Assembly (NCBI GenBank): GCA_030734395.1 | Contig: JAUZTG010000044.1 | Location: forward strand, 868,001-932,000 | DNA length: 64,000 bases | Source of the DNA: Sarocladium kiliense | Taxonomy: Eukaryota > Ascomycota > Sordariomycetes > Hypocreales > Sarocladiaceae | Direction: 5' to 3' | Shown: positions 46,970-58,273 of the stretch, in pieces | Layout of the letters: each line of letters starts with the position of its first letter | How positions within the stretch are numbered: the first letter of the stretch is position 1 | Notes under the pieces: generated by a model | What the model saw: the letters and a program-made list of their open reading frames with translations, nothing else | Told to the model about the DNA's origin: nothing | Databases searched by the model: none | Position numbers and translations under genes: made by a program

Positions 46970-47791
46970 CTATACCTGCAGCATTGTCACGGTCTTCCAC
47001 TTCTCGTCATCCTGCGCCAGTCTTTCTGCAACCATCTTAGCATAACCTGGCGTCTCAGGCCCTAGAAGGAGCTTCAGCGGTGGCTCGGACACTTGGCTGA
47101 TATACAGGATAGCCTTTGCCACTTGAGCTGGCTCAGACCAAGTCGGCAAGAGCTGCTTCCGAAACTCGATACCTGCTCCGATCGTCTCTTCATATCCTTC
47201 AGCGACTTGAGCGACACCCATTGAGGAGGCTGCCCAGTCTGTCTTCATGCCACCTGGCTCGCAGACAGTTACCTTGATGCCGAAAGGGGCCATCTCGCCT
47301 TGAAGCACTGTTGAGAAGCCTCCGATAGCCCATTTGGCGCTCTGATAGGCGCTGAGTCCAGGACTGCCGACTCGTCCACCCAGTGAGGATATTTGAATGA
47401 TATGTCCAGATCCTTGCTTCCTCATGATTGGAATAACGGCTTTAGAAGGATACACCGTACCGAAGAAATTGGTGTCGAATTGCTGGCTGAAGTCGTCGAG
47501 CGGCATATGTTCAATTGAGCTGATGTTGGCATATCCAGCGTTGTTCACCAGCACATCAAGCCGGCCGAATTTCTCAATTGTGCGGTTGAGTGTCTCAATG
47601 ACTTGCTCGTTCTTTGTCACATCGAGCTGCAAAGCGAGTACTCGATCCGAGCCGTGTCTTTCGACAATAGGTGCCAGTTGAGAAGGCGTTCTGGCAGTTG
47701 CAGCAACACTATCGCCAGATTCAAGAGCTGCTTCGACGATGGCAAGGCCGAGACCTCGAGATGCGCCAGTGATGAACCAAATACGAGGCAT
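46970..47791 (-). CDS. classical SDR family oxidoreductase
   Basis: Single exon, 273 aa. Motifs: TGASRGLG (residues 8-15), NNAG (86-89 region), catalytic Ser in ISSLGG and YQSAK. It has the pattern of fungal and bacterial SDRs close to oxidoreductases of the 17-beta-HSD/retinol-dehydrogenase-like group (EPGGMKTDW after the active site). NADP preference is suggested by Arg at the end of beta-2 (ATARTP). No membrane segment. The substrate cannot be assigned, and it is not related in position to the sugar cluster. Confidence 0.9.
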   Translation of the reverse strand: MPRIWFITGASRGLGLAIVEAALESGDSVAATARTPSQLAPIVERHGSDRVLALQLDVTKNEQVIETLNRTIEKFGRLDVLVNNAGYANISSIEHMPLDDFSQQFDTNFFGTVYPSKAVIPIMRKQGSGHIIQISSLGGRVGSPGLSAYQSAKWAIGGFSTVLQGEMAPFGIKVTVCEPGGMKTDWAASSMGVAQVAEGYEETIGAGIEFRKQLLPTWSEPAQVAKAILYISQVSEPPLKLLLGPETPGYAKMVAERLAQDDEKWKTVTMLQV

Positions 47792-48364
47792 TGTGGTGAT
47801 TTAATAGTCGTAAAGCTAAGTTCTCAGCTGAAATATCGAAACTCTGGTTTCTGAAATGCATCGAGAGGCTTTACACTTTCCTCTTATATACAAATTCTAC
47901 GTTCGGCTTTTCAAATACACGCGTTTCTCGGTAATTCAAGCCTACCACCGGCAGATTATGCAGGGTCTCGGAGCGACGGCTTTAACTCCATCTTCCTGCA
48001 GGAACCCACCATCCATCACGGCAAGCCAACGATCGACGCTTTCCCCGATCTTGCAATTCAAAGCTTACAACCAGAAGGTTAATCATCAAACATTCTCCAA
48101 TGGTGAGGCTCGTGACACATGCTACGGCTTAGCTGGCCGTCCGTAAGTATTATCCCGGGTATGGCGGCTCTGGTGTTGCTAAGCAGAAGGCGTACTTGGC
48201 TCTTGTGAGGGGATAAGCAACTCATCGGCGACACCGGAGTTAGCCTTGTTGCCTCACAGACAACTGCCTGGCAACTCCAACCTCCTTGATGAATTGAAAC
48301 AGGTAATTGGCAGAAAGTGTGCTCAACAGCCGCTCAGCAATCGGTACAATGACGCAATCCGCCA
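47792..48364. other. intergenic region
   Basis: About 0.57 kb between the SDR start and the 3' end of the hydrolase-CorA gene. Nothing recognised. Confidence 0.55.
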
Positions 48365-51300
48365 TTACTTTGTCGCGCTCGCTTTCCCTCTTCCTCCCGA
48401 CCTCAGCCTAACGGGGCTCTTCTTGTTCACCTCTGGAATCTCATAACCCTTCTCCCTCTCCAACCTATGCCGCTGCCAAAAGTCGCTTGCCTCTTTCTTG
48501 ATCCTCCCACTCTCATCATCTCGCTGTCTACCCCCATTCTTCTTCCCCTTCCGCGCAACATCTCCGACCTTCTTTCCCATGGGGCGCCAAATCTCGAAGT
48601 AGCACCATCGCGCATATCGAGCATATACCCGACTCATCCACCTGAAGAAACGTCTGACGGTAGTGCTCCATGCGACGAAGAGGGACGCGACGATGAGAAC
48701 AAAGCTGGAGGGCAGGGAGATGGCGCCTATAGTTTTGAGTGGTAGATTACCCTCGCCTCCCCATTCTTGGGTGTTCATACCGAAGAGACCAGTAAAGAAG
48801 GTGAGCGGTAGGAAGATGACGGTGAAAGTTGTGAAGATCATAACACTCCGGCTTTGGGCACTTGCAAGGTCGGCGTGGAGACGGCTCAACCGAACTTCGT
48901 CCACCTGCGCCTGTCTTTGTACCATCTGCAGAAGCTTGTCATAGTCGTCGCGAGTGTTTCGTACCCTTTGGATCATCTCGTCGGCCTGGTGGATATACTC
49001 ATTGACCTTCTTCATCGCCTCATTAAGGTAGGCTCTACCATTGATAGTCAATTCGCGAAGCTCGGGTCGTAGATAAGTGGCATGCATCGACGAGATAACT
49101 TTCGACTGCCTCTCGAACAAATGAAGCAAGATGAGCAGCTCGTCTTCAATATCCCGGAGCTCGAGAAGGGCGGATGTATTATCACGGTTCTCCTGCTCTG
49201 CGCGCTGGCCCTCCTCCTTGTGGCGCGCCCGGATTGACCGCTCCTTATTCTCGACAGGCTCATACGCCGATGCTTTGTCGCGAAAACCCTCGGTTCTGAA
49301 GGCTTTGAGCGACGACGTAAGCTTCTCGTTCTATACTTATGAGTTAGTTGAAGGCAGTTCACTCAACAATGCGATGACTTCACAGATCTGTAGCACTAAC
49401 CAATACGCTAACAGCTTCTTCAAATATGCGGAAGATCTCCAGGTCGGGATGTGAAGACCGATCCAACAGAACGCTAACTGCATGAAGGGCCGACAAAGCT
49501 GCAAGGTCTAAAGCATTCTCACACTGTCGTGTCATGTCCACGTTGATCTCATTGAAGATGCTATCGCGAAGGTCCGCCTGTTGAAACAACGGGCCTTCAA
49601 TGGGATCGCTGTATCTCTTGGGGAAGAGTGTCAAGATCGTATCTGCACGATCTATCAGTGATGTGGAACTTGTGAAATGGCAACGCAACGGAGAAGATGG
49701 TAGCTCACGAGATCCCAACACCCACATCCAGAGTTGATCCACCATGAGGACGTTCCCGTTCAAGATGTCCATATCTTTGTCCGGCTCATTATCTTGCTCC
49801 TTACCAGACGCTACTGATGCCGGCTTCGACCCGCCGCGGCTGTCCGGCGCAGAACGACTGCTGCTGCCCTGCCCATAGAAGTTTGCCTGGCCTCCTGTAT
49901 TACAGGGTCGTTCTTTTGTAAGTTTGTAAAGCATCTGATCATCATCTCGCGACCTCGTGTCTCGTAAAGAGGGGTACCCATATTGATCGAGCGTCCTACG
50001 CAGGTTCAGCGGAGGGTCGTGCCCCAAGAACTCCCAAATGACCTGTAGCTCAACGGAATCAGATTTCACAACGGACTCGGGGACCGGATGAGCTCGACCA
50101 TGTTGAAGGCGTTGTAATGTGAGTTCCCTCCTGCGCACTAGTCGTTTGTACGTGTCAAAGTGAAGGTATGGGAGAAACACGCAGGTATTTGACGCTTCCA
50201 CAGCCGGTGATGGCGAGATGGAATGACTCCTTAAAGAATGAGCCCGCGATGCTTCGAGAGAGGTTAGTCCTTGTCTCCGAGCTAACGAAGGGAACTCACA
50301 AGCTCTGGTTCCGGTATAATAGCACCCTGGCTTAGCATGATAGGCATAGTGCTGTCCATGTCTTCCCTTGGTATGTTTAGTCGCCCAAAAGTCATTGTTG
50401 TAGAGTGACGAGTAGTCCTTTTGGTATGCTTCCTGGAGGGTCCCAAAGACACGCTGTGTTGTAATTAGTGCCTGATGGACGCTGCGATGGATCTGAGGCG
50501 AAGCCTGCAGAACGTGGGAACATACCTTCACCCATGTGGGATTGTTATGCGGCACATGGATCCACATGAACTTCCGATCTTTCACGTCAGGCTTCTGGAA
50601 GGCTACTGGAACTTCATCGACGATGACAGTGCCACTTGGCCTTCTCTTGCCGTCCTTTATGGCCTTTCGAATAGCCACAACAGCCTCGGGGAGAGGGGGC
50701 GAGGCCTCGATCCCATCATCATCGTCTTTGTCAGTATCACTCAACCCCAAATCATCCTGGTTGTGACTCCTTTGAGAGAATGGAGGAAAGTCACGATACT
50801 CAAATTGTGACCCATCGCTTAGCGATCTGCTCGTGGACCGAACTCCTCGAGGGCGAAGAGGGGGCGATAGGCGGTCGATCGCGAGGTCCTGCTCAAAGTC
50901 GGCACGGATGAGTGGTGAAGGTCGACGCATAGGACTAGAGTGTCTTGTCAACGTCAATGCGGGCCGCATCGACGGACTAGTTGTCCGTGTGCCGACTGGG
51001 ATCTCTGGAGCTGAGCCAGGTCTATGGCTTCGTAATGCATCGACTGGTCTGATCACAGGCGAGGATGGTGGCGACAGGGCGGTCCCTCCAGGTTGCTGGA
51101 TTCCAAGTGGATTGGACCAGTTCTTGGGCGGACTCTCGACCTCACTCAAGCGTTCACTGAGACATCCATCAGGACCTTTGAGAAGAAAATCCTTCAAAGG
51201 TAATCGTGTAGACCAGGCTCTGATGACTGCCGCCCCCGAAGTCTCATGATCGACCGGGTCTTCAAAGAAGCCATGGACCTCAACACTGACGCGTTGTTCG

Positions 51301-52465
51301 AGATCTAAAGATTCCGTGGCTATAAGCTCACGCACATTGCGGTCTGCCCTGCTGATCTGGAATGAGAGCTGGCGCAAAAACAGCTTCAGAGTGTGGACGT
51401 TGTGCCTGCCAAAAGATGCGATGTTCGCATGATCGCTTTGCAGTGGGAAGATTTGCTCCTGTCTCATACCGAGAATGGCAGACTTGATTGATGTTAAGGG
51501 TGCTGTAAAGAAGATATCTCCGGAGCCACTGCCAGACAAGCGTGAGTCGATAGTCTCATAAAATGTCCAGATGCGCATATCGGTCGAGATTGCCTTGAAG
51601 TCATCATCGGCTTGAAGTAGCAGATTGTTGCCAACTCGCAGATCATCGGTGATGGACGTTGGCAGAGGATTGGACAACTGGAGTAGATCTCGGATGCCAA
51701 ACGCCAGGGAAGGCATCGCGAAATAGCTGGATCCTTGATGAGGCGTGCCTTGTTACGACAAAAGTCAGCGAGTATTCTTTAGCTGTGAGAGAATGTCTAC
51801 ATACCAAAGAAGGCGACGCCGTAGCAGTCTCTGAGGATTGATCGATACTTCGGGTCGTTTCCGGCCTTGATCAGTGCTATCTTGGCTATGATGCCCCCAA
51901 TACTGTGACAGACGAAAAGCAGAGGCCTCTCAGCACTCTCCTGTCTCCGTAATGCTTCGAGGTCCTCGAGCAAAGCATCCGCCAATGTCGAAAGTGTCGT
52001 GCCTCCAGCAGCCTCCGGGTGTTCATACAGCACGATGCGAGCTCGGTTCGCCTCTCGACGAATTCCTTGCCTAACCCACGAAGGGCCAGGCGTATCGCTT
52101 GCGTCGACCTCGGCATCGCGCATTGAGGGCGCTCCAAAGAATCTACTGATCAAACCATCTCTATTCCAGGTGCGCAGAGGGTGTCCTCCGGGGCAAGGGA
52201 CAGTCACGATATCCACGGTTGTCTCATCGTGCGTCGCCACACCATCAGGGTCAAGGGTGAAGCGTGGGCCATGGATGAGCGTGACGGGCTCATCGCGAAG
52301 AAGAGACGCGGTCGAAGCATCTTCAAGGATCTGTGGTCTCACTTCAGGGTTGGAGATGGGCGATGCAGGCTGTATGCTTCGCGGGCTGCCTGGGCTAACG
52401 ATGAGAGAGTCGAGGTCGGTGGTAGCAGCGCGACCAACTGGTGGTGTTGGCAAGTTGCTTCCCAT
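48365..52465 (-). CDS. alpha/beta-hydrolase-CorA fusion protein
   Basis: Six exons: 52465-51805, 51748-50526, 50453-50300, 50251-49709, 49651-49401 and 49330-48365, giving 1265 aa. The N-terminal ~260 residues are a SERAC1/lipase-like alpha/beta hydrolase: VDIVTVPCPGG, WVRQGIRREA..ILYEHP-type strand, nucleophile elbow FVCHSIGG (Ser188), and the spliced FFG-TPHQGSSY. Residues about 420-650 are disordered. The C-terminal third is fungal CorA-like: MVDQLWMWVL, a long coiled region, then two membrane helices with a conserved GMN (about 1128-1130) in TFFTGLFGMN. CorA proteins are Mg channels; a hydrolase-CorA fusion may be a membrane-bound signalling or defence-type protein. Introns 2-4 are 72, 48 and 57 nt, all divisible by three and stop-free, so retained forms would stay in frame. 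Confidence 0.85.
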
Positions 52466-53297
52466 CTTGAACGTAGCAACCCTGCGACTGCACGAAACTT
52501 GACGCAAGGGTAAGCCGCTCAAAATGTTTTTGCAGTTTTTCCGTATTTAAGTAAAGTCGAGAGTATATATTCTATTTACTCATAGCCTTGCAGTGACCTT
52601 GCGTAGGATCCGGGATTGTGTTGACAGCTGACCTGTCTCCGGCGTGACCTGAGAAGCGCTGTCGCCTGGCAAAGTCAAGCCTACATCGATATGGACGTCC
52701 GGCACAGCCTACTACATGTATTTTCGTCTCGTGCACGTGAAATAATTCCACCATAACGGGGTTACACTTTTACCACTTAATGCACTCTGCTCGCAAGCGG
52801 CGTCGCGTCGACTGAGCTGACACCTTGAACCGAGAGCCGTCACCGAGGCCTTCGTCCACGCGGATGAGTGATTGATTTCACTTTTCTAGCTGTCAGCCGC
52901 TGTTCCCTCTGAGCTCATGCAAACTATCATCATTGGTCTTCTATTTACGTTACGCTGCCAGCTTTCCTACCATAGCTCTTCATTATGCTGGTCGGTCACG
53001 TTGGTTAGGTGTCTCACATCATGGTGGTGGTGGGTGGTGGCACTGAAGTCGCATGTGACTTAACAACCACCATTCAAGGATTACCAACGGTCAAGTGATG
53101 CGACTTACTGACAGCGAAGTTGTACTGACCAGTAAAACTTAAGATGTTGTAGCATTACCGGCCTTTTCAACTGCCCTGATACTGCGGTGTCTTTCTCGTT
53201 AGGTCACTATATGCCTAGGGTTGCACCATTAGCTGCGACCTGCAAGCACAAGTCACCATGTCATCTTCTCCCATAAGATTCAACACCCAGCCCTTGA
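52466..53297. other. intergenic region
   Basis: About 0.83 kb upstream of the hydrolase-CorA gene, AT-richer in 52530-52580 and with a short GGTGGT run near 53020-53040. No gene seen; a 60-codon minus frame (52572-52754) lacks support. Confidence 0.55.
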
Positions 53298-55856
53298 TCA
53301 CGCTGCGAGCTCATAATTATCCACCGTCGTGCAGTGGATGTATGCATCCACATAATGCCGATTTTCCACCACGCAGGTTTCCCCTGGCATCACTTTGAAC
53401 ATCCCATGCGGTCCTATCTTGAACTCCGTAGTCCCAATCTTGACCTTGACTTTCCCTGCGGCAACTGAGCAGGTGCGAAGTTTGGAGTCCTCGACGCCTA
53501 AGTGAACCGTAGTCCCAGAGCTCAGGACGGCTATGTTGAAGCTGATGTCTTCAGATACCATAACAGGTTCACGGCTTGTGAGGTAGGAGTTTGAGAACGC
53601 GACGTCTGTGCTGTGTTAGCAGTTTCCGCGCTGAAGGGGGCGTGCTCAGAGAACTGACTTTGTGCAGGCTCTTTTTTGTTCAACACCCTGCCTGGCGCAA
53701 ATTCCCAATCCTCCATCTCAAGGTGAGTCGTATTCAGTTCCGAAGCGGAAGTCTCAGGAAAGTTTATTGAGTACCTCAAGCCCGAGCTAGCTTGTCGACT
53801 CGCACCAGTACGAAAACTACGTGACCGCCGTAGCCCAACTTCAGCAGCCTGTGGTGCAGGTGAGTCTCCGTCTGTACTGTCTTTACTTACAGAAGCCCTG
53901 TCCAGATCAACGCTGTCTGTTCCTGCTTCTGACGCACTCTCTCGCTGGGCATTCCGAGACCAAGCTCCACTGGACCAACTGCATGCGTTTCGGCGACGTT
54001 GAACGAAGCAATAGTATCGACATCCCACGCAACTCTTGGTTTTCGAGAATTCCGCGCAGACGTAGTCGGGGAGATCGGCGGGCAGCCGGATGCAGCGATC
54101 TGAGAGCCTCGCGGTGGACATAACAGGCGCAGTACACTTCTCCGCCTCATCAGTCACTTCTTCGCCGACGATATATGCCAATGAATAGGCGTAAATGTTT
54201 GGGCAGATCAAGCCCTTCGAATGGAACTTTATCCAGGCTCGCGGAAGGTCTCGTTTCCGTGAATAACCCTTGAGATACTGAATATCAAGGCGGTCCCAGG
54301 CCTCATGTGTAGGGGCGAGAAAACTAAGAAGATATTTGACTGGTTCTGTGAGATTTGTGTTCTCTCGTGCTGGCGCAGGGAGAGGAACGGGGCTTTGCGA
54401 TATCGGCAGACTTTGTCTCCTAACCTCGTAGGGCATCTGCTCGCTCTTCTTCTGACTTGTAGCGTTTCGTTTGGCGGAGCTTGATGTCTCCGGGAAGGCA
54501 CAAGGAGCTGTGCCAGGCGGAGGTGGACCGCGGGAAACAATTATGCCAGGACTTGGGAGACCTGGACCTTTGTTGTAAGTACCGACCTTTGAGATGCTGC
54601 CATCCAAGTTGTCGTTGAAGGTCGTCTTGTTGTGGACTGCGGAAAAGTGACCAACAAGGAACGCCACAGATGGTCCAATCCTTCTGCAGTTTCGGACGGG
54701 ACACATGTAAGGATTTCCAGCGCTTGGGTGCAATTCATAGTTGGTCGGAATAGGCAACGGCCCAGTATTGACATTGCGGCCATCGGGCACTGGGAAAAGG
54801 TCAGTAGTGTCTCACAAGAAGGACCTTCAGCACACCTCGGCAGGGGGGCAAGCGGGCAAGCGGGAGCCTTATAACTCAGGGTGAAGAGAAGAGATTTGGG
54901 GCAAGGTGGCTCGGTTTCAGGGACGACTCACTGACGAGAGTTGAATACATACGACCATCCTTGGTCGTGTATAGCTCTCCATGGGGACCGACTCTGTTTT
55001 GTAGACTTCTGAAGGTTGTGTCTGCTTGACTACCGGCAGTGTCCTTACCCAAGAGTGCTTTTTCGCTATCCCTGCGAATCTTCGCCTCCAATTCGTTCGG
55101 GGATAGATGATGCCTGTAACCTCCACGTCCACCCAGATCATCCTCAGCAATTCTCTCTATAGACTTGACAGTCTGGTCTCCAGTTTGTGGAGCAAGCACG
55201 TTACTCAAGACTGCAGCTACTGGACCTGTTGACGGTGACGCCTGTTGAGGAGCCTGGTGGGCAGATGACGCTCTGGGAGCAGTGGAATACGAGACTGGGT
55301 GGGAGTCCCCATGGCGAAGGCTTGAATCCGCAAATAATTTCCATGGCGTGACCGTTCCCTCTTGCAGGCCGTGCTGATGGAGAGCGCTGCCGCTTTCAAG
55401 TCCAGTGGGAAATTCTCCCTGAGACCGACGTTGAGCTGCGCGGGTGGTCTTGGGCTCTGCCTCGGAGTCGCTCTCGGATTCCTCATGGGATGCGGTGGAG
55501 TCAGAAGTGAAGTATTCACTTCCACTGTCATCCACCACGGTTGGCAGAGCGTCCATGGCTTCTGTGGCTGCTCTCTGCTGCCGGTCATGTTCCTCTTCCT
55601 CCTGCTGCTGTTGTTGCTCTTCCCACTTCTTCTGCGCGTCCTGGACGCGATGAGACGACGAGAAACGGCTGTTTGCAGCTAATGGCTTCGGAACGGGTGC
55701 CATTGCTGACCTTTTGGGTGACGGGCCCTCCTCCCAGTCTGGGAAGCTGGTTCGCTTGATCTTCTTCATAAGTGGTCGTGAAGGTGCGCGGCCTGGACCG
55801 GCTGCAGATGAATGAGGGAGAGGTGGCCGCTGGCCTGCCGCAGATGGCAGCGCCAT
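53298..55856 (-). CDS. C2H2-type zinc finger protein with C-terminal cupin-like domain, unknown function
   Basis: Three exons: 55856-54932, 54789-53659 and 53605-53298, giving 787 aa. The joins are STLV-M-PDGRNV and EPAQ-N-VAFSNSYL; introns are 142 nt (GTGAGT) and 53 nt (GTCAGT, GCTAAC branch). Residues 1-240 are disordered, with a basic KKIKRTS tract and a Q/E run. A C-X4-C-X12-H-X4-H finger lies at Cys337-His360. Near residues 575-620 is a second Cys cluster (CAEFSKTKSCVGCRYYC). The last ~110 residues look like a small cupin (SGTTVHLGVEDSK..GTTEFKIGPHGMFKVMPGE), somewhat like the Mif2/CENP-C dimerisation cupin. I do not recognise a named family; a chromatin role is only a guess. Confidence 0.75.
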
Positions 55857-56502
55857 GGCGTGACTGAGTTCAGAATCGCACTCAGAGGTTAAGAAAGAGA
55901 CGTGGTGGAACCGCGCTCAGTGAATGGCTCATCTCATGGCGAACACGGTGCGCCTGTCCGCGTGAGGTGTGTCGGCGCTGGAGCCTGGTGTTGGCAAGGC
56001 AGTTGCAAGCCGCAAAGCCGGCTACAAGTCCAGGAATTTATATGAGGCCCTATTTTAGCTATCCGCAGACACCTCAGATGTTTGCTTCGAGCACCTATGT
56101 CGAAAGGATGAGTTATGTGGGAGAAACCCGAAGGGTGATGTGTGTTCTGGAGGTTTGGTCGCAGACGCGCTAGAAGCGTGGGGTGGGATAAGGTACCGCG
56201 CCACCACTTTAAGGGGTATTGATACCTTCGCTTGTGCCAGGTCCTCACCATACTCGGACCCTCTAGAGACAATCTCAGCCAGGAGAATCATCTGCACGGG
56301 ACGTGCGTTCGATGCTGTACTCCGGATCTATATGGTGATATCTCAGACTCGATATCATAACTCGCTGCCTCGCCATCAATCTCGCGTATTGAGCCTCGTT
56401 TGCCAGTGCAAGAACCAGGATCACAGACCAGACTTGCCGTGCGTGGACGATAGTATTGTACAGTACAAGAGATTCTACAGATGTGTATCAACGTGGGCCC
56501 GT
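55857..56502. other. intergenic region
   Basis: About 0.65 kb between the C2H2/cupin gene start and the 3' end of the bL27m gene. Nothing recognised. Confidence 0.55.
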
Positions 56503-57373
56503 CTATTTCTTGGCCTTCTTTGCCGCCTTCTTCGCAGCCTTCTTGCTCAGCGGCTGCTTCTTCAGCACCTGCACAGCGTCTCCCATGTCCTGCCTCTTCG
56601 CTGCGGCCTTCTTGTGTCCCTCAATCTCACGTTCTCTCCTCCATCTCCTGTTCCGGAAGTATTGCTTCCTCGTACGGAACTTTGTCGTCCGGATGCCAGT
56701 CGTCTTCACCAGCTGTCCAATCCGCCAATTGTCTTCTCTGTAGCTGTAGTCGCTTCGCAGACGCAACAGTCTGTCCGGTTCGCCAGCCTCGATACGGGTG
56801 ACCTGGGTCGGGATGCCGGAGGGAGAAATGGTAGGCTCAGGGGCCTTGGGACGGATTGTGTATGTAGTCATGTTGAGTTTGCGTTTGCGCTCCGCATGTT
56901 GGGGATACGGGAGAGTGTCGTTCTTGTCGAAAACGACACCGATGTACTTTCGATCGGGGTGTCTCGCGGGATCACGGTAGTATTTGACGTAGCCTGTGGC
57001 CATAGCATGAATAGTGTGGTCACGGCCCATTATGCAGTTTTCGCCAGGCCACCACAGCGTTCCTCGTTGCTTATAGAGGATGTTGCCGGGGATCACGAAC
57101 TGGTCTGTCCATCCATCAGTTTCTGAGCAAGCAGACGAGCTTCCCACCGGCGATTCAATTCTTACCTCCAGTCCTCTTCGCTCCGAGCTTGTTTGGAATA
57201 CCCCTCTTGCTCTTCTTCTTGTAGGCTCCCTGTGCCTTGACGGAAGCATGTCTGCGGCCCTGGACAACTTCGCTGGCCAATTGGGCGATACGAGGTGTCG
57301 CAGTCGTAGCGCGCGGCCGAATAACGCCTGTTACAGCGGCCAACATGGGCCGCTGAAGCGTAAGGAACCGCAT
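56503..57373 (-). CDS. MRP7: mitochondrial large-subunit ribosomal protein bL27m
   Basis: Two exons, 57373-57166 and 57104-56503, giving 269 aa. The 61-nt intron (GTAAGA donor) joins LGAKRTG to DQFVIPGNILYKQRGT. The L27 core runs from the HASVKAQGAYKKKSKRG segment through GNILYKQRGTLWWPGENCIMGRDHTIHAMATGYVKYY. The first ~40 residues are Arg/Ala/Thr-rich with no acidic residue, fitting a mitochondrial presequence. The C-terminus is the long fungal extension ending in a Lys/Ala tract (SKKAAKKAAKKAKK). bL27 sits at the peptidyl-transferase centre; yeast Mrp7 is its mitochondrial form. Confidence 0.93.
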
Positions 57374-58273
57374 GGCCGGCGTAGCTGGATGCGATGATGG
57401 GTTGGGTATGCCTCGAAATCGAGGAGCTGCATCTGGCGACGCGAAGCTGGAGGTTTTTCGTTGCTTACCTAATTGGGTATCAGCGTTATCGATAGGCTCC
57501 GGGAAGTCCCATCCTCCCTCATGCCTCTCCGGCTACCTATCCGCGACCAACGTGTAAGGTAGCCACTTGTACAGAATATAGAAATATGAAGGAATTCTTT
57601 GTTCTCAGTCCCTCTACCTGATGGTCTAGACCGGTTTATGCGACCTATTGAGCCGCTTAATCATGCTTGCTACCCGATTCCCCAATGACGTCTAGGTTAT
57701 GGGATGAATTCAACGGAGCCGGCAAAATAGGGTGACTTGTAATTGCTTCTCCAAAAACTTTCCATTTTGTACTGGGCAAAGCAACGCATGGGACGCACTA
57801 CATTGGCCTCTTTGATCTCTATGGAATAATCTTAGGTACACCATGTTTACAGCCATCGGCATCAAATAGGTATCTTCTGGCGTGACCTCAATGTATAGGG
57901 TAGGCAGATCGCGAAAGTGGGTCTACGCCTACCTCTGGATGTTCATTGACACCATGTTGTTCAACTTAGGGAATCGATGGAATCCTTCGCAGCATTGCCG
58001 GTGGCGGTACTGACAACAATGTTTCGTGTGCATCGGTCAATTAAGGTACATGAACATCCGGATCCGGATTTAGGCACGAAATCATAGCGAATCCCGGTTC
58101 GTCCTGATTGAACAATGCCGTCCCGTCCACATGCGACAAGGGCCGGACTTGTGCTGTGCCTCAAATGTCCGATCAACACGCCCGCCTTATCTCAGTGGTG
58201 ATGGCTACCTTACCTCACCTTGCAGCCAACCCAGGCTGACACATCTCGTCGACCTTAAGAGCTTGTCGTGAAA
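57374..58273. other. divergent intergenic region, MRP7 / ABC transporter
   Basis: About 0.9 kb containing both promoters. No repeat, reading frame or RNA gene recognised. Confidence 0.55.
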
